From Oxalobacteraceae bacterium (lineage in GTDB: Bacteria; Pseudomonadota; Gammaproteobacteria; Burkholderiales; Burkholderiaceae_D), in NCBI GenBank assembly GCA_021151485.1, contig JAGKXB010000005.1, positions 1-64,000 of the forward strand: 64,000 nucleotides of DNA, read 5' to 3'. The notes under the pieces are model-generated. The model saw only the letters and a list, made by a program, of their open reading frames with translations, searched no databases and had not been told where the DNA came from. Below are positions 61,921-64,000 of the stretch, piece after piece (within the stretch, counting starts at the first letter, position 1; each line of letters opens with the position of its first letter). A program made the position numbers and the translations under genes.

Positions 61921-63435
61921 ATGCTATTTAATTCTTTTGCTTTCCTATTTCTATTTTTGCCAATCACAATAGCTGTATGGCAACTTTTAAGGCGCCAAAC
62001 TGGGCTGCGTGTTGCGCTTGGCTGGTTAGTTTTAGCGTCTTTATTTTTCTATGCCGTGTGGGATATCCGTTATCTAAGCGTATTACTGACATCAATATGC
62101 ATTAATTTTTGGATAGGCGGACGTATTCTGACTGCCAAACAGCGAAATGATGAACCAATCGCAAAACGATGGATGATCGCCGGAATCAGCTTTAACCTAT
62201 TGCTGCTCGGAGGATTCAAGTATGCCTACTTCTTGGCATCTAATTTGTTTACAGCATTTCACCTTCCCCCTCCGTTTTCCCCACTTGTATTACCACTTGC
62301 AATCTCTTTTATCACATTTCAGAAAATCGCTTATTTGGTCGATTGCCGACGAGGTTTGGTAATACATCATAACGTCCTAGACTACCTATTCTTTGTGTCT
62401 TTTTTTCCACAATTAATTGCTGGACCTATCGTCCATCACAAGCCGCTGATTGCTCAAACCCTAGAGGGGAAAAATCTACTATTTGGACAAACAGAAAAAA
62501 TGGTGACAGCTTTCGCTTTCTTCTCGATTGGCTTGTTCAAAAAAGTCATTTTGGCTGACAGCCTGGCACGCTACGCATCCCCAGTATTTGAATTGGCACA
62601 AAATACAGTCCCAGGAGGTGAAGCCGCATGGCAAGCCATGCTGGCATACACACTACAGTTATATTTTGATTTCTCAGGTTACTCTGATATGGCGATTGGC
62701 TTGGCTTTGTTATTTGGTTTCAAGCTACCAATCAATTTTGCATCACCTTATAAAGCAACCTCTATCATTGATTTTTGGCGCAAATGGCACATAACTTTAT
62801 CGGATTTTTTGCGTGACTATTTGTACATCCCCTTAGGCGGTAATCGCAAAGGAAATATCGCACATTACCGTAATCTGTGGCTGACAATGTTACTGGCGGG
62901 AGTTTGGCACGGTGCTGGCTGGAATTTTATATTGTGGGGTGCGTTACATGGCACTTTGTTACTGCTAAATCACGCATGGCGTAATATGCTCGACAAAATG
63001 CCTCGCGTGGCAATGATTTGGCGACGTATACCAGTGATTTTCCCCGGTAGCCTGACTTTTCTTATGGTGGCATTCGCCTGGGTACTGTTCCGTGCAACAG
63101 ATTTGATCAGTGCTGCGCGTCTTTACTCTGCATTGTTGCATCCTTTTTCCGGCACAGCCCTACCCACACTACCATGGCACTCAGCCGGGCAAATGCTAGA
63201 AGGCTTTTTGGGCGCTGCACCAGATTTGGGCTGGATTTGGGTATCAGTCGGTTTACTAATCGTAGTCATGCTACCTAATTCAGCAAAATTATTGTCGTAC
63301 GATCCAACCCCCAATACCGCGCTTAAACTCAATCTGCGCTTCACGATTGGCCTATTGTCAGGTACATGTTTGTGGCTAGCTTTGAAATGGATGGCGGTAC
63401 GCCCTGCCACCGAGTTTTTGTACTTTAATTTCTGA
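61921..63435 (+). CDS. MBOAT-family O-acyltransferase (AlgI-like)
   Basis: A polytopic membrane protein of 504 residues with ten or more helices. It is predicted to pass acyl (often acetyl) groups across the membrane for modification of a polysaccharide or peptidoglycan. Conserved MBOAT residues are H290 in FWRKWHITLS and H330 in GVWHGAGWN, the latter equivalent to the catalytic histidine of AlgI. FDFSGYSDMAIG and YIPLGGNR are also typical. A partner of SGNH type starts 13 bases downstream, matching AlgI-AlgJ/AlgX or PatA-PatB arrangements. The acceptor is unknown. Confidence 0.92.
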   Translation: MLFNSFAFLFLFLPITIAVWQLLRRQTGLRVALGWLVLASLFFYAVWDIRYLSVLLTSICINFWIGGRILTAKQRNDEPIAKRWMIAGISFNLLLLGGFKYAYFLASNLFTAFHLPPPFSPLVLPLAISFITFQKIAYLVDCRRGLVIHHNVLDYLFFVSFFPQLIAGPIVHHKPLIAQTLEGKNLLFGQTEKMVTAFAFFSIGLFKKVILADSLARYASPVFELAQNTVPGGEAAWQAMLAYTLQLYFDFSGYSDMAIGLALLFGFKLPINFASPYKATSIIDFWRKWHITLSDFLRDYLYIPLGGNRKGNIAHYRNLWLTMLLAGVWHGAGWNFILWGALHGTLLLLNHAWRNMLDKMPRVAMIWRRIPVIFPGSLTFLMVAFAWVLFRATDLISAARLYSALLHPFSGTALPTLPWHSAGQMLEGFLGAAPDLGWIWVSVGLLIVVMLPNSAKLLSYDPTPNTALKLNLRFTIGLLSGTCLWLALKWMAVRPATEFLYFNF

Positions 63436-63448
63436 GCTAAGGTAATCG

Positions 63449-64000
63449 ATGAAAAAATTCTGGTTCGGCGTCTTGCTAGCAGGTTTCTCCCTGACGATCA
63501 GTTGGTTACTAGGTGTGCGAAGCCAACTTGGTGTATCAACCCCAAATTCACACTGGGTCTTTGATGCTTATCAGCTAAAGATCGCTGCGGCAAATGCGAT
63601 AGCTGGACCACGTGTGCTAGTGGTGGCTGGCTCAAATGCCATGTTTGGAATCGATTCTAAACAACTGGAGTCGTTCTGGAATATACCGGTGGTTAATTTG
63701 GGGGTAAATGCGGGTCTTGGTCTACCCTATATTTTGGCAGTATCACGTCGAGTGGCGCGTCCTGGAGATGTCATTCTAATGCCCTTGGAATATGCTTTGT
63801 ATCTGGATGATGGAAAACCGAGTTCTCAGTTGATTAATTATGTCATTGGGCGTGACATGGATTACTGGCGCAGTCTTTCCCGCTTTGAACAATTACGTTT
63901 TTCCGCAGGAATGTCATCAGAACGCTGGGTGGAAGGTTTACGTCATTTACCCGACACCCCCGTTACCGGCACTTATGGCGCCCACCACCTGGATGCAAAA
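63449..64000 (+). CDS. SGNH/AlgJ-like acyltransferase partner (partial, runs off the window)
   Basis: An open frame from the ATG at 63449 to the end of the window, 184 codons without a stop. The N-terminus MKKFWFGVLLAGFSLTIS is a signal anchor. Near residues 57-67 VLVVAGSNAMFGID has the Gly-Ser-Asn arrangement of the nucleophile loop of DltD/AlgJ-type SGNH proteins. VNLGVNAGLGLPYI follows, comparable to the second block. It is adjacent to the MBOAT gene and so probably the periplasmic acyltransferase of the pair. The C-terminal catalytic residues are outside the window. Confidence 0.75.
   Translation, partial: MKKFWFGVLLAGFSLTISWLLGVRSQLGVSTPNSHWVFDAYQLKIAAANAIAGPRVLVVAGSNAMFGIDSKQLESFWNIPVVNLGVNAGLGLPYILAVSRRVARPGDVILMPLEYALYLDDGKPSSQLINYVIGRDMDYWRSLSRFEQLRFSAGMSSERWVEGLRHLPDTPVTGTYGAHHLDAK

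Overview
The window is a stretch of chromosome from a betaproteobacterium, most likely Burkholderiales. The block carA-carB-greA-yhbY-rlmE-ftsH-folP-glmM is the order typical of that group, and the protein sequences (malate synthase A, class I fumarase, GlmM, FtsH, ThiL, ArgF/ArgG, Acs) fit. Base composition, judged by eye, is low for the group at roughly 45% G+C, and spacers are AT-rich. A GH18-like tandem pair, a leucine-rich-repeat protein and a gene relic hint at host-associated or niche-specific content, but that is inference. Genus cannot be fixed from the sequence alone.

Layout. 1-5.6 kb: aceB, valS and an FNR-type regulator without the iron-sulfur cysteines. 5.7-16.6 kb: glmM and folP, ftsH, rlmE with divergent yhbY, greA, and carAB (carA appears to start with TTG). 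16.8-25.3 kb: a PrmC-like methyltransferase, an orphan secreted protein, groES-groEL behind a perfect CIRCE operator, aroC, a DUF4124-like protein, glnA and orn. 25.3-34.5 kb: an M48 protease and rsgA, argF-argG, a large palindromic repeat, a COG2509 flavoprotein, a CNNM/TlyC transporter and the NAD(P)HX repair enzyme nnr. 34.6-38.4 kb: two tandem membrane-anchored GH18-like paralogues, one with its catalytic acid motif lost, separated by a relic of a CNNM-transporter 3' end. 38.7-46.9 kb: glnS, thiL-pgpA, pncC, a large HAMP-GGDEF-EAL-REC protein with decayed catalytic motifs, yjdM and a membrane protein. 47.2-52.2 kb: tRNA-Ser, then (minus strand) acs followed by a three-gene polysaccharide initiation module with overlapping stops and starts. 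52.4-60.8 kb: a UPF0114 protein, class I fumarase-murI, tRNA-His, a lipoprotein, divergent ppx/ppk1, and trmB. 60.7-64 kb: a leucine-rich-repeat protein overlapping trmB tail to tail, tRNA-Thr, and an MBOAT acyltransferase with its SGNH-like partner running off the window.

Most genes are housekeeping: translation (valS, glnS, three tRNAs, rsgA, rlmE, yhbY, trmB), envelope precursors (glmM, murI, pgpA), folate and thiamine cofactors, arginine and pyrimidine supply (carAB provides carbamoyl phosphate for argF), nitrogen assimilation, acetate entry to the glyoxylate shunt (acs, aceB) and polyphosphate turnover. The accessory and most interesting parts are the GH18-like pair with its relic, the polysaccharide trio beside tRNA-Ser, the degenerate GGDEF-EAL-REC protein, the leucine-rich-repeat gene and a small family of dispersed palindromes. 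No CRISPR array, insertion sequence, prophage or rRNA gene was seen.
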